A DNA stretch of 64,000 bases from Tenebrio molitor (lineage: Eukaryota > Arthropoda > Insecta > Coleoptera > Tenebrionidae), in the NCBI RefSeq assembly GCF_963966145.1, contig NC_091046.1:40238001-40302000 (forward strand), in the 5' to 3' direction. The notes beneath the pieces are model-generated. The model worked only from the letters and a program-made list of their open reading frames with translations, was not told the DNA's origin and ran no database searches. Below, piece by piece: positions 33,523-44,888 of the stretch; position 1 is the stretch's first letter, and each line of letters begins with the position of its first letter. The position numbers were made by a program, and so were the translations under genes.

Positions 33523-34092
33523 GGGCGCACTCGAATTCCCGTCTGGTTTATTTCTTGTCATAAAGTAATGCAAGAATTCCCGTCAGGTAGTTATCAACTG
33601 ATATAATCCATAACTCGAGTTCCCGTCAAGGGTAAAAGAGCGCTTCAATCCCTTACTTATCCACCCCTCTAGCCGTTGTCAGGTACCATTGTTGTTTACC
33701 ATTACGTGGACCAAAAAAAAAATGTTTAAAATTTTAAAAAGTTACAAATACCGTGTGATCAACAATTATATACTTAGATAAGGGGCGGCTGTGACTTTGA
33801 CAGTGTCAGATTTTTCGTATCTTTGCTAAGTCAGCTAATAAACGTCAAACAACTGTCACTATTAATCGAATTTTAACGCAAAAATGGTTTTTATTTCAGA
33901 ACATAGAAGATTCATCATTGAATCTTACTTTCGTAACAGTGCTTTCAATAACCAAGGTTTTTTTCTGACGGGAATTCGAGTCTAGAATTTCGGGTGCATT
34001 TTTACCTTGACCGGAATTCGTGTGCAGGATTAAAGGGCCTATGTCGAAGCCCAGGTGTAAAATATTATGCTGACGGGAACTCGTATGCACCG
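33523..34092. mobile_element. Foldback transposon with six subterminal repeats and a transposase start
   Basis: Ends are inverted repeats (GGGCGCACTCGAATTCCCGTC; the inverse closes at 34072-34092). Each arm carries three copies of ACTCGAATTCCCGTC or variants: 33529, 33571 and 33613 on the left; 33967, 34009 and 34072 inverted on the right. ATAATAAT flanks both ends and may be an 8 bp target duplication, though it is low complexity. Inside, ATG at 33884 opens a HTH-like transposase start (MVFISEHRRFIIESYFRNS) that runs into the right arm and stops. It is a deletion derivative. Confidence 0.7.
33884..33985 (+). pseudogene. Transposase HTH N-terminus, truncated
   Basis: The frame MVFISEHRRFIIESYFRN then FFLTGIRV and stop. 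The first 18 residues follow the pattern of DUF4817-like transposase starts (MVF..EHR.FI.E.YFR). The rest has been deleted, so the arm repeat is read as protein. Confidence 0.5.
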
Positions 34093-34710
34093 ATAATAAT
34101 TATGCTGAACACAGTCTGCTGCAAGTTAAATTAGTATGCATTGTGCACGTGTGAAATAGATTTGATTAAGTACTTACTATAATTCTAATATGTAATATTA
34201 TCTATATTGGTATCGACTGAATTATTTGGATAATTAATATTAGGTATAGTATGGAAGATAATAATAATCAAAATAATTGTCTTGTTCCGCAACCAACAAT
34301 ACCTTTAACAGAACCAATAATTACTATTATCAACTGATGAACCTACATATTTGAAATAATTATTTTTTTTACATTTGTACAAATGATTATTAAAAGGCAC
34401 AAAAAATATGTCAGATTTAAAGAATGCCTGGAATGCAGGTAATAAGAAATATTAGTCTTTTAAATAAAAAGTTACACATTATCTCATTATGGCATTATTC
34501 CTATCCCACCTCCACCCGGCGGCACGGCAATTTTGCTGGGGTACATACACTATTACGGATAATACTATCAAGTAATAGTGTAGTGCTTATCAACATAATT
34601 ACCGGCGTCTCGCCTCCGCATTTTGACTTTTTTGTGTTTTATGTTCTGTGTCAATGTTAAGGAATTTCCTCACGATGTGACATGAGTATAATAATATACC
34701 TTTTTGAATT

Positions 34711-35373
34711 TCAACCACCAATGTGTTCTAAGTCCAAAATTTTTAAATTTTTAAAAAGAGATTGGGGTACTATTCCTGTTGCTGAAATTATAAATGGTAA
34801 AATCGAATTTTTTTCTAAACACCAAAGATTTCTCATAGCAACGGAGAGTTCTAAATATTTATTAATTTTTGTATTATATGTCTGTGTTGTATTGTGTGAA
34901 TTTGGAACAGCTATATCTAAAAGATATGCTTGCTTTTGTTGTTTATTTAAAATAATAATGTCTGGTCTGTTATGCTGAATGTGAATGTCAGTTAAAACTG
35001 TCCGATCAAAATATAATTTGTAATTGTCATTTTCTAAACAACTTTCTGGTTTATAAATGTAATGTGGTTGTGTATCCTTTAATAAATTGAATTTAACTGC
35101 TAAATTCATGTGTATAATTTTTGCGAATATATCATGACGTTTTTTATATTCGCTTTGAGCCAAAACGGTGCAAGAAGAAATGATGTGTTCAATGGTTTCC
35201 CCTTCAGTTCCGCAAATCCTACATTTATCAATGATCGATTGTAAACCGCATATGTGTTTTTTATAATTTCTTGTATTTATAACACGATCTTGTATTGCAA
35301 ATATAAAACCCTCAGTCTCAGGATGAATATTTGATTTTTTAAGCCATGCATGAGAAGCATCATTATTATTATA
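34711..35373 (-). pseudogene. LINE C-terminus with CCHC knuckle and endonuclease-like motif
   Basis: An uninterrupted 220-residue frame, 5'-truncated next to a (TAA)n-like run at 35361-35376. In order: DASHAWLKKSNIHPETEGF (start), CRICGTEGETIEHIISSC (zinc knuckle, C-x2-C...H-x4-C), YKKRHDIFAKIIH, then LYFDRTVLTD and RPDIIILNKQQKQAYLLDIA. The PD..LD spacing resembles the restriction-like endonuclease of R2/R4/Dong-type LINEs, though I cannot confirm the clade. It ends KNLKILDLEHIGG. With no RT domain it is a dead 3' fragment, but its open frame suggests recent insertion. Confidence 0.75.
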
Positions 35374-35485
35374 TTATAATTTTAGCTTAATTGTATTTTT
35401 AAAGAAAATTAATGTATGTACGAAAAGGCCTAAGAAAAACAAAACCAACACATTTAGTTGAATTATATAATTGAATTATTGAATA

Positions 35486-36608
35486 CAGGGTGTCTCAGCT
35501 AAGATTTTCGAGCCTAATAACTCAGTTATTTTCCAGCGGATTTTTGTGAAATTTAAAATGCAGATATTTTAGACGGTGAAGAATAAAATCCCATTAATGA
35601 AATCACCCAAGTTTTAAAAACGTAATTTTTACATGCCTTTTTAAAATGTTGAATCAATTAAGATTTACATAAAAAATTGATCGTCAATAAAAATGCTGTA
35701 GGAAAAAACTCGTCCTTGAAAGAAGTCTGGTTTGCAAGAAAAAAGCAAAAAACTGCTGCAAATGCAAAAACGTAGACGCGTATGAAAGAAACAAACGCAA
35801 AATTTTGCAGAATTTTGGTCATCCCTTTTCGCAGAAGCGCAGGTGACATATTTGACGTTTATCTTGGTAACCTTACAAACACTTACAAAGTTAAAGACAA
35901 CATTTGGACGTAATTTATTATACTGGATGCTTTAATTCTTCCATAAAGGACTAAAACACGATCGGGATATTTTAGCAAGGTAACTTTCACGTATACTTCC
36001 TGTGTCTTCAAATAAATTGACGACTCTCTTAACCTTACATTTTGTAAAGCCTACATTTGGATAGTGTTCCAACAAAAAACGAACTGTCATTGAAGTTCTT
36101 ACGACCCTCTCCATAGGCAAAATTTTTTTCTTTTTTCAACAATATTAAAATTTCTGCCGCTGTAGTCTATTTTTAGAGTATTTTCAATAAATTTTCACAA
36201 TTTGACGTTTCTAATAAAGCGCGCCGAATTTTGACAGATTTTAAAGGATGTACAAAATGTTGTTTGGCAATTAATCATCAATTGTTTCAAAAGGTAACTG
36301 CTCAAATACCTTCAAATTTTACATTAAATTTTTAACGACAAAATCTAATCTTTTCGATGAATCAGACAAGTGATTTACTTAATTGTTTGTGTAGACCCCT
36401 ATTTTTTAATGTTTAACAATCTAATAATAATCGCGCATAATTTTCGATAAAGGAAACATGTGTTAAAATTACATTTTTTTACTTGAGGTAATTTTATTAT
36501 TACTAATTGAACCTTCATGGTCTAAAATATCTGCATTTTAACTTTCATAAAAATCCGTTGGCAAATTACCGAGATATTAGGCTCGAAAGTCTTAGCTGAG
36601 ACACCCTG
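35486..36608 (-). mobile_element. Tc1/mariner-like transposon, 1.1 kb, internally deleted
   Basis: TIRs of ~90 bases: CAGGGTGTCTCAGCTAAGAT then TTCGAGCCTAATAACTC on the left, with the inverse on the right. TA flanks each end (35484-35485, 36609-36610). The coding strand is minus: a transposase start region near 36165 and a HTH frame at 35932-36120. The length is about what a full element would need, but the catalytic region is not readable. A second, half-length copy lies at 1510-1960. Confidence 0.85.
35932..36120 (-). pseudogene. Transposase HTH remnant
   Basis: The frame contains VRFLLEHYPNVGFTKCKVKR and VVNLFEDTGSIRESY. This is the recognition-helix pattern of insect Tc1/mariner-type transposases (NLFEDTGS). 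It sits inside the TIR-bounded element. It is frameshifted from the upstream MAEI-like start and ends early, so it is inactive. Confidence 0.6.
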
Positions 36609-36610
36609 TA

Positions 36611-39600
36611 TATCGACAGTTTGTTCACACTTCTAGATGGATGTGGAAATGCCAACAAAGAATTAATTTATAAATTTCAAAAAGTGCAGTTACGAGAGCA
36701 GGTGGGTGCTCGACAAGGTCATCTTTATTGCTAATGATTATTTTCACCAAAGAAAGAAATAAAGAAACATACTTAATTAAGGGATTAAAAATTATTTCAA
36801 AAGTTTACCGCATATTCAGAAAATTATATAGCATCCGGTCAAATTTTGTTGGGTTTAGATATGAGGCGGAGCCACTAGTAGTTCTTGCTGACAAGATGGA
36901 ACAAAATCTTTGAAATAAGAACCTCGACCTATAATTCCAAAGCTTTCAAAAATCCTGTCAACTTTTCTTCTTGTTGTCTTCTTTGCTCTTCATTGTTGAA
37001 CACATTCAACGCAGTTTTTAACACACGATGATACTGGGATCTCATCACAGAAAATGTTATTGTATTTTGGCTTTACGCTTTACACTCCACTGACAAATTT
37101 TAAAATGCAATGTTTTACTGAACGAGTTGGACTGGAACCACACGAGTTCAGTAATAGTTATTTACCTAACGTATACGGGAAAATAAATTTCCCGCATTTG
37201 CAGCACGAGTGACGACTGCGTTACATTAGTAACGTTGATTCTTGATTCATAAAATTTCTGTCATTTTTCTGACTCTCTATACTCATATACTTCTTATCTG
37301 ATAATTTATTTATTTATTGCATAACAGTAGGTAATTTGCACAGCTTGTATTTAGTGGTCAAGTTCACAACAACCAACATCTTGTTCTCTCCGGAGTCCAC
37401 CTTTCCCGATGCGAAGAATCAGACTCTCGGAAACATTCGTTAGCTCCTAACATCGCTCCTCCATCCGGTCCTGTACAGAGCTTTCGATTTTTGAAGAGCT
37501 TTGTTTAATGGGTAGTGACACATTAGCAAAATCATTTGTGCTAAACCTGAAGAGCAAAGCTTCTTTTTCCTTTCAGCACAATTTGCCAAATTGTGGGCTT
37601 TGAGACGCGTAAACATTTATTTAACACGACCAAGGCGGTGCACCTGCGCCCGTCAACGGTGCAACCGTTGATTACTCTGAAAACAGAAGACACGTCGGTT
37701 AAATTCAATATTCTTATTATGTGGAATATTACGCTTCGCCTTGTTAGCGACGTCCTTTGTAATGACGAAGGAGGATCGCGCCGCTGTGGAGCATCGTGTT
37801 TATTTATAAATGCATCAGCATGCAGAGGGGCAATAATGCAGGAAATAATTCAGAGTGGTGTATTTACAGGCGAGCGCCTTGGAACAAAAGACTTATTTAA
37901 AATTCGATACGCATTAGCGGCAAGTTCTAAATAGGCCTTTTATTTTCTTTTTTTGCAATATAGGGACGGTGAGCAAGAATAATGGAGTAAGATAATAACT
38001 TCAGTTTACTTATCTCGATGGCGAAGAGCTCAAGTACAATTGCTGCGGCTGAGCTGTAAAACCTGAGAGTTATTTTTCCGACTTGATTCACTCGGATTAC
38101 GCTTTCAAGCTAAATTTCCACCGAGCTTTGTGAATGATTATCTGTTGTCTAAAACCTCCTCCACACTCTACAATGTGTTTTATCTAATTAAGAAGCCTTT
38201 TCGTCACATGTCGCAATTAAAAGCGCCAACGCACTCTTCCACAATTTGCGTTGCTCGAATTTGAAGTTTGGGTATTTTTCGGTGCGATTTTGATTAATTG
38301 AAATACCTCGACGAGCAAATTCCGCCGCTAATTAAATTCACCAACAAAATATTTTAAATGTAATCGACAACCGCGCAAATATGTCACTGATTATTTTGCA
38401 GCCCCGTCAAACTAAATTCGCCAAATTGGCGAAATCTTTCAGATCATTGGTATCGGTACAAACATGGCCTCGTTATTTTTGCCTTAACAACTAGGCAATT
38501 TTTTCATAAGAACAACGAAATGCCAACTTACGACGTTCGATAAAGAGTTCGACTAGTTCGCACAATTAAGAGGTAGCGTGGACGTTTTTCATTTAAAATA
38601 AATAGGATGTAAAATAAAATAGGGTAATAAAACAACGGTAAAAAGGGGGTTTAAACTTTTTTAGAAGCGAATAAAATAGCAGTTTCTCTGAATGTACCTT
38701 AAAAATTCATTCGTGCTTATTCCATTTGGAGACAAAGTAAGGTGTTAGTAGTTGTAAAAAAGTTCATTTATAGTGTTAAAGTTTATTCAGTTGGAGGGTG
38801 TAATTGGATTCGAAGCAATTTTCCACGCATTATGAATCTATGAGGGATGGGGATGACGCTGAAAAGTTTAAACTCTTTATTTTCAAACAACGGAGCATAG
38901 ATAAGTCGGAGACTTTTAAACTTTATAGCGTTTACTAGAATTCTCCGTATACTGATAAGGAAACAAGCGCAATAACTTTTTTATTTCTCTCTTTCGCTCA
39001 AGTTCTCCAGCGAGGCTTCTACATGTTTCGCAAAAATTCGTTTAAGAGTAAAAGTAAATCCGGAGGAAAATTAAAACATTTTTTGATGTTAATGGGAACG
39101 CCAAAGCGAACATCTCACGCTAATATTTTAACTTCGCCGGTGAAATTTACATACCTGGATTCGGTATTTTATTATTGTTTGTGTTAACGTTTTACAATGT
39201 TTAGAATCTTTTAGGATGGTTTTACATTACATGATAAACATTGCGCTTTAGAGGGAGTGTTTCCACTCTGGCAAATTTCAAACTGAGTTTTCAAGTAAAA
39301 ATAACATTTACTGCAAAAGAAACTTCACTCGAAACACAAATTAGAATCGAAGATAATATTAAGTGAAGTCTGAACAAGAGAAAAAATCAGACAATAACAA
39401 ATGATTTATTTCTGTAAAAGCACCAGACAATTGTTCGGTAAAATTTCTCTTCCTTAAAATGAATCAATGAAAAAATTTTTTATTGAAGAAAATCTAGATT
39501 TACCTCCATGAATAAAGAGAAAATAAGTATCGTATAATCTATAATGTAACGAGCATTCAATAAAATTTGTGGTCAAGCAGGTCGTATTTTTAATTGGAGG

Positions 39601-40494
39601 GCTTTGATATTTCTTTAAGATAGATAACCTTACTTTGATCATCATTTTAGCGAAAATTAAATAATGAATTGAAAACAAAAACCATCACATAGCTTTAAAG
39701 AATAGTTCTAAAAAGATTTGTTTTTTTCAATAGAAATACTGCTTTTTCTGTCGATAAATAACATCTATGATTTGACAGCTGATCAAGCTACGTCCTACGT
39801 TAACGGAAACAAATGCAAGCACCAGCCCATTTGACCACAAATTTTGTCAATGATCTACATAATGAGTGAAAGACAAAATACAAAATTTTATTATAATGTA
39901 TGTACTTGGTTATTGTAAAATTGTCATTAAAGGGTATAACTCAATAGGTATAGAAGATGAAGATTGAAGAACCAACAATTAGACAAAGAAGATACAAACA
40001 TATCGAAACCAGCTAAAAAAATTGTCTGGAGGTGATAACAGTTTCCAGAAGAAGATTAAGCAAGAGGTTGTAGAGGTGTTGGATTGTCTTATGGGCTGTG
40101 ACCTTGGAAATATCTGTGCGAAGGCGGAGCGATAAACCAGTGAAAAGTAAATGAAAACTGAAAACGTTGACTACTTTAACGAATGATGATGTTTTCCGGT
40201 CTGTTTGTAGCGCTTCCGTGAGACCGATATTCGTAGTTTGCGCAGATATGACTCATAGCCCATGAGAAAATCCAAGACTTCGAACATATTTAGAAAGCTT
40301 GTCTCTGTATTTGCATTTAAAAAAAAACACATGATTCTTCTGGTTGATGAGTACCATGTATCTATTTATGATTGGGGCAACAGTTTTTGTGTAAGATGAT
40401 CAGCAACAACATCTCTAGTTTGGCTAAGCGTTGTGTTTCAAAATGCGCAAAATCACTCAACAATTAAGTAGAGATAATAAAGATAGAAGATATT
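36611..40494. other. Intergenic, no gene supported
   Basis: Includes a block of higher GC around 37.3-38.6 kb that looks unique and might be conserved non-coding DNA. The open frame at 37593-37934 lacks domain or splice support. Confidence 0.4.
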
Positions 40495-40660
40495 TGGGCC
40501 GTATCACAACACCCTTATTAAATTTAATCATGACTCTAATTACCTTGGTGACGAATTCATCTCTTTCTGGCAGATTATAATTGCATAAATCTATATCGTT
40601 TTATGTTTACTTTAATCACGACTCTAGTTAACGACAATAAAGATGTCGTGATACGGCCCA
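40495..40660. mobile_element. Small MITE with TGGGCCGTATCAC ends
   Basis: TGGGCCGTATCACAACA at the left and TGTCGTGATACGGCCCA at the right are inverse but for one base. Internal inverted pieces (CATGACTCTAATTA / ACTTTAATCACGACTCTAGT) are also visible. It is 166 bp with no coding capacity. Confidence 0.7.
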
Positions 40661-41120
40661 TTGAAAATTCTTTTCTGAAATAAGTTCTTAGACAACCTCT
40701 ATCTCGATAGAATGCACCCCTTGGTGATGTACTTTTCTTGTTCTTGGCCATGAAAAGTCATTTTAAAAATGTAAAATTTTGTGATTGTTATTAATACCTA
40801 AATTAATTTGGTCCTGGAATATTTTTTCTGGTTTTTATGCAAAATTTAATCGTTTTTAATGTTTGTAATGTGGTCAAGAAATGATATACCATTTTGTGTC
40901 TTATATCACTTTTAATGTTTTAGATATATGTTTTGAATAACCTACAGTTATCTGTGATTTAAATCTGAGAAAAGTGTGATGATAGATTTTAGATAATCGC
41001 AGTTTTGAGGCATTTTCGGTCATCTTTTGCTCAATTTGGGATAACTTTGAGGTCTGATTATTTTGTATTTGTGCATCACAATTTTCTTCTATGTAAAAAA
41101 TGTATTTGCAGATTGTTTTA

Positions 41121-41139
41121 ATTTTTTTTTTTTTTTTTT
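41121..41139. repeat. Poly(T) run (A-tail of the minus-strand LINE fragment)
   Basis: A T homopolymer on the plus strand lying just past the LINE 3' UTR (41140-41170), consistent with the poly(A) tail of that minus-strand insertion. Confidence 0.6.
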
Positions 41140-41325
41140 AATTATAACAAAGCTTTATATTAATAACATAATTACATAACATTTTTGTTTTATAATACAA
41201 AAATTTCCGATAATATTGCGGAATCTGGAAAAGTGCCCCGAATGCTTGCAGCGTTTCCACGTTGAATGGCAAGGGAAATCCTCTCGAAAAGGAATTTCTT
41301 TGATTTTGAATCGCCTGATTCCGCG
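41140..41325 (-). pseudogene. LINE 3' end, copy 2
   Basis: The same tail as at 2035-2256, here with an open frame: ESGDSKSKKFLFER, SLAIQRGNAASIRGTF, SEIFVL and TAA. A short 3' UTR (TGTTATGTAATTATG...) and A-tail follow. It is truncated on its 5' side at about 41325. The reading frame is intact here, unlike copy 1. Confidence 0.6.
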
Positions 41326-42972
41326 ATAAGTCGGTTTTAATTTGTTTTAATTATTTTTGTATGTATCAACTCCTTACTTCAGCAAAACAAATTTTTCAGG
41401 TGTTGCTCGTGGAGAAACGAGTCTCTTGAAACTTCTCTTGCACCTGAGTAATCTCCATGTACCCCGAGGTGGATGGTGCGTCTTAACGAAAGCGGATGGA
41501 CATGAAAGGAGATTACAGTTTCCACAAATAGATGTGTGCCAGAGAACTGTTTCGGACGGCGATGGTACAAAATAATAATAGGAAGAGAAACTACTGAAAC
41601 CGAGTTTCCGCTTTCTGGGAACCTTTCATGATGTATAAGATAGAGTGGTCGGACAAAACAAGCGTCTTCGTCCGCGCGAGACTTCAATGGAAACAAAAGA
41701 AATGAGCTCTCACGGAGACGCCAAGTTTCTTTCAAAACTTTTTGGGATATCAGTTTTATTAAGTTATATTCAGCGTTATGTCTATAAAAGCTTTATTCTC
41801 CGTGCTTTTAGCATCATCCTGCAAGTATTAAATTCTGCTTGTGGCTGAAAGGATTACGGAAAAAACCGACACACCCGTTATTATTCCTTGGCATTATGGT
41901 GGTGGAATTTAATTACGGAGACAAAGGGGGTTAATTGGGGGAGGTCGCGGTGCGCTTCGCGCGGACAATTTTCCGATAGAGAGGCGCGAAGCCGTTTCGA
42001 AAAACGCTCCGGTCCCATTTAATTTTGACGAGGAAGCTCCGGACGTTTATGGAGTCGTTCCGTGTTAGTTCGTAAATCTCGCCTAATAAAGATCTAAGCT
42101 CGGTGGAAAATTGTGAAACATTTTATTGCACGACAGTGGAAACTTTAAAGTATCCCGAATGTGTTCCTGAGCGGAGAAATGACTTGCGGAGGCAATCAGG
42201 ATTTGTGTTTAAAAGGAGAGCATTTTCCTAAAACGTCCGTTCGTGTTGGCGGTATTCAGAGCCAGTCAACCAGAGATCGTAGCAGGCCATGAAAGGGACG
42301 CACCATTACCACTGGTGGGGCGTCGTGACTGCGACATGGGTCAAACGGAGGGCGCATATTCGCTTTACGCCCCTGAACACGGCCCTTAAAGGGTCATTAA
42401 GTAATGAAGTCCAGAAAAAGTGCTAAAGAGCCAAAATCTGCAGATTAGTTTTGGGACCGCCGCCCCCGAACACCACCGACGGCTAATTTATTTTATTTGG
42501 TTAAATTAAACGGCCAATCAACTTAATGCGCTCGCCTTTACCGACTTCCGCACCCATCGGCTTTTAAATTTTTCCCGTTCAGTCGGAAGCGCAAAAAATG
42601 CGAGAATGCAATTTCAGATATTAAAATTGAACGATTTGTGTTGCACATTTTCAAAACTCACTCACCGGATGTACCGATTCGTATTTTATTTTTGTTGCAG
42701 GTTTAGAGAGTCGAATAAACTGTTCGCATGCCCAATGTGTCTAGCCGATGTTTCCTTGCAAATAACTTTCAAATTAATGAAAATTTTTAAGTGGATTCTG
42801 CAGTAAATATTGAATTTTAAATTTATCGGATTGGAGAAATGCAACAAGAATTTCGTTTTACAACGGTTATGCAATAAGTGCACCGTCCATTATGCAAATA
42901 GATTATCTTTTAATCTAATTGGTTATTCAGGAAGTATAAATATACGAAATTTGAACAAGAACTGTATTATAC
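41326..42972. other. Intergenic, no gene supported
   Basis: A block of relatively GC-rich, apparently unique sequence at 41.9-42.6 kb with no open frame above chance. Possibly regulatory. Confidence 0.35.
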
Positions 42973-43192
42973 ATACCGTAAGAGCAAAAAAAATGCCATC
43001 AAGGATAGCTATGACACAGTCCACAATGCGCTTGTGCACCGTAAGTTGCAGGGAAAAAATGCAATAATACCTATAACTGTTTATTTAAATAACCCATTTC
43101 AGGATTCCGCAAATGCATGAAGAATTTCTTAATCACGGCACTTTCTTTTTCATTGTTATCCTTGATGGCATTTTTTTTTGCGCTTACGGTAT
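42973..43192. mobile_element. MITE with ATACCGTAAGAGCAAAAAAA ends
   Basis: About 35 bases at the left (ATACCGTAAGAGCAAAAAAA then ATGCCATCAAGGATA) are repeated inversely at the right. The 220 bp interior is non-coding. Confidence 0.8.
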
Positions 43193-44276
43193 CTACAAAT
43201 AGACATTACTTAATAGTAACAACAAATAATTTACAAAAAAAAATATTGCAGAATCGATAGCATGTGTTACATTATTGGAAACAAGATCGTAAATACAGAA
43301 AGTCACTAAGAGGTCATACAGAAAGTTTCAAAGGAGTGTTGCGAAACTTGGTATTTTAGTACCTACGTTGAATGGTCGCAAAATCCCAAATGAAAAAGGA
43401 AGTTGACATTTAAAAATTCTGAACTCTGAAAAGTAGGTATATGGAATTTAAAAAAATGATTTTTTGTCAAAATCAAAGCTTTTGAAAATACTGAATAAGC
43501 TTTACAAGCTCTAACGGAATAAATTTACTGGGTTGAGTCAAAAGTGTTCGCCACTACTGAATAACAGAATTTTTTTAAAAATATGTCAAAATATAACGAA
43601 AGTAAAATTATTATACATTCTCTTCTTAGACTTCACAAATTACCTTTGTGGTAGCTGTCGCATTCAACCCTTGTTTCCAGTAGTGTCTAATTAATCCCAA
43701 AGAACATTTTTTTCGGTTGGCATTTTTACCCCAGAAGTCTTTTTAAAAACTATTTGCAATTTGGGGCGATTATAGTGTTGAAACTACATTAAATTTAACA
43801 GCTATGGAAATTATGTTAGAGCGAAGTCTAAAGCAAAAAAGGATTGATAAAGAATGTCTAAACTCTGGGTTTTGAATATTGAAAGTTTTGACAAAGGTGA
43901 AAGTAAAAATAAAAGTAAAAGTTATGTAGCCTAAGAATATGAAGCCACAAGAAAAGATGGACTCTTTTTTATCCCACAAGGATTGAAAATAACTAGTCAC
44001 AAAAGAAAATATCTCAATATCTGCAAACAAACTGTCAGGCATTGTTGTCAAAATGAAACTAAAGCGAACTTTATAATAAACTCTGTCCACTCATAGATTG
44101 CTTGACATAAATATTACTAAAAATGTTCACTCTACGCTACAACAAATAGATCCGGCGCGAAATTTAAAAAAATGGAAAGAGCAGGTTTACAGGTGATGTT
44201 TTATTATTATTCTGCATGTTTGCACTTAGGAAAGACGAAAGACGAAACAAAACTTCAGTACAGTAGGAGTAATATA

Positions 44277-44751
44277 CAGTGAGTTTTTTTTAAGACTGGC
44301 CATAGGGTTTTACATGCTAATTTTTCAACCCCCTGTTAACTTCTGTTCCGATGAAAATATTCAAACCATTTTTGGAACAAATTTTGAAGATTTTTTAAAC
44401 TATCGGATAGATTACAATTCAATATCCTAAACTGTCGAAAAAGTTGTGAAAAAAATATTTTTTAGCGCGCCGAAAGCGTCTAAAATTGGAGATCGTCAGG
44501 TGCTGGTTGAGCCAACAATGGCGCTACTCTGGCGGCCGCTCGACGTACTATTATTTCGGCGCCCTAAAAAATATTTTTTCACAACTTTTTCGACGGTTTG
44601 GGATATTAAATTGTAATCTATCCGATAGTTTAAAAAATCTTCCAACTTTGTTCCAAAAATGGTTTGGATATTTTTATCGGAACAAAAGTTAACAGGGGGT
44701 TGAAAAATTGGCATGTAAAACCCTATGGCCAGTCTTAAAAAAAACTCACTG
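44277..44751. mobile_element. 475 bp near-perfect palindromic MITE
   Basis: Two arms of ~195 bases run from CAGTGAGTTTTTTTTAAGAC to a GGCGCGCCGAAA-like block and its inverse, around a ~80 base unique centre (44476-44554). TA flanks both ends. The open frames on both strands here are palindrome artefacts. Such long arms would form a strong hairpin RNA if transcribed. Confidence 0.9.
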
Positions 44752-44773
44752 TATGTATTAGGTTTTATTAATA

Positions 44774-44888
44774 CAGGGTATTTCACGAGTAATAATGTGC
44801 CCGACGGAATAAAAAACGCAACCCACAATACATTTTCGAATTTCCGAAAAAGCTGGCTACTGAAATTAAAATATCCAGCTTTTTTCGG
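44774..44888. mobile_element. MITE family C (CAGGGTATTTCACGAGTAAT), truncated copy
   Basis: The left arm is complete (CAGGGTATTTCACGAGTAAT, CCCGACGGAAT) plus the central AAAAAGCTGGCT...CCAGCTTTTTTCGGAA hairpin. The right arm is lost. It starts just 22 bases after the large palindrome. Full copies lie at 61107-61267 and 62021-62191. Confidence 0.75.

Noticed and set aside
37593..37934. 113-codon plus-strand frame in a GC-richer block
   Set aside because: No domain, no signal peptide, no convincing start context; more likely conserved non-coding DNA.
44486..44828. Open frames on both strands at 44.5-44.8 kb
   Set aside because: They are read through the arms of the large palindrome and mirror each other.
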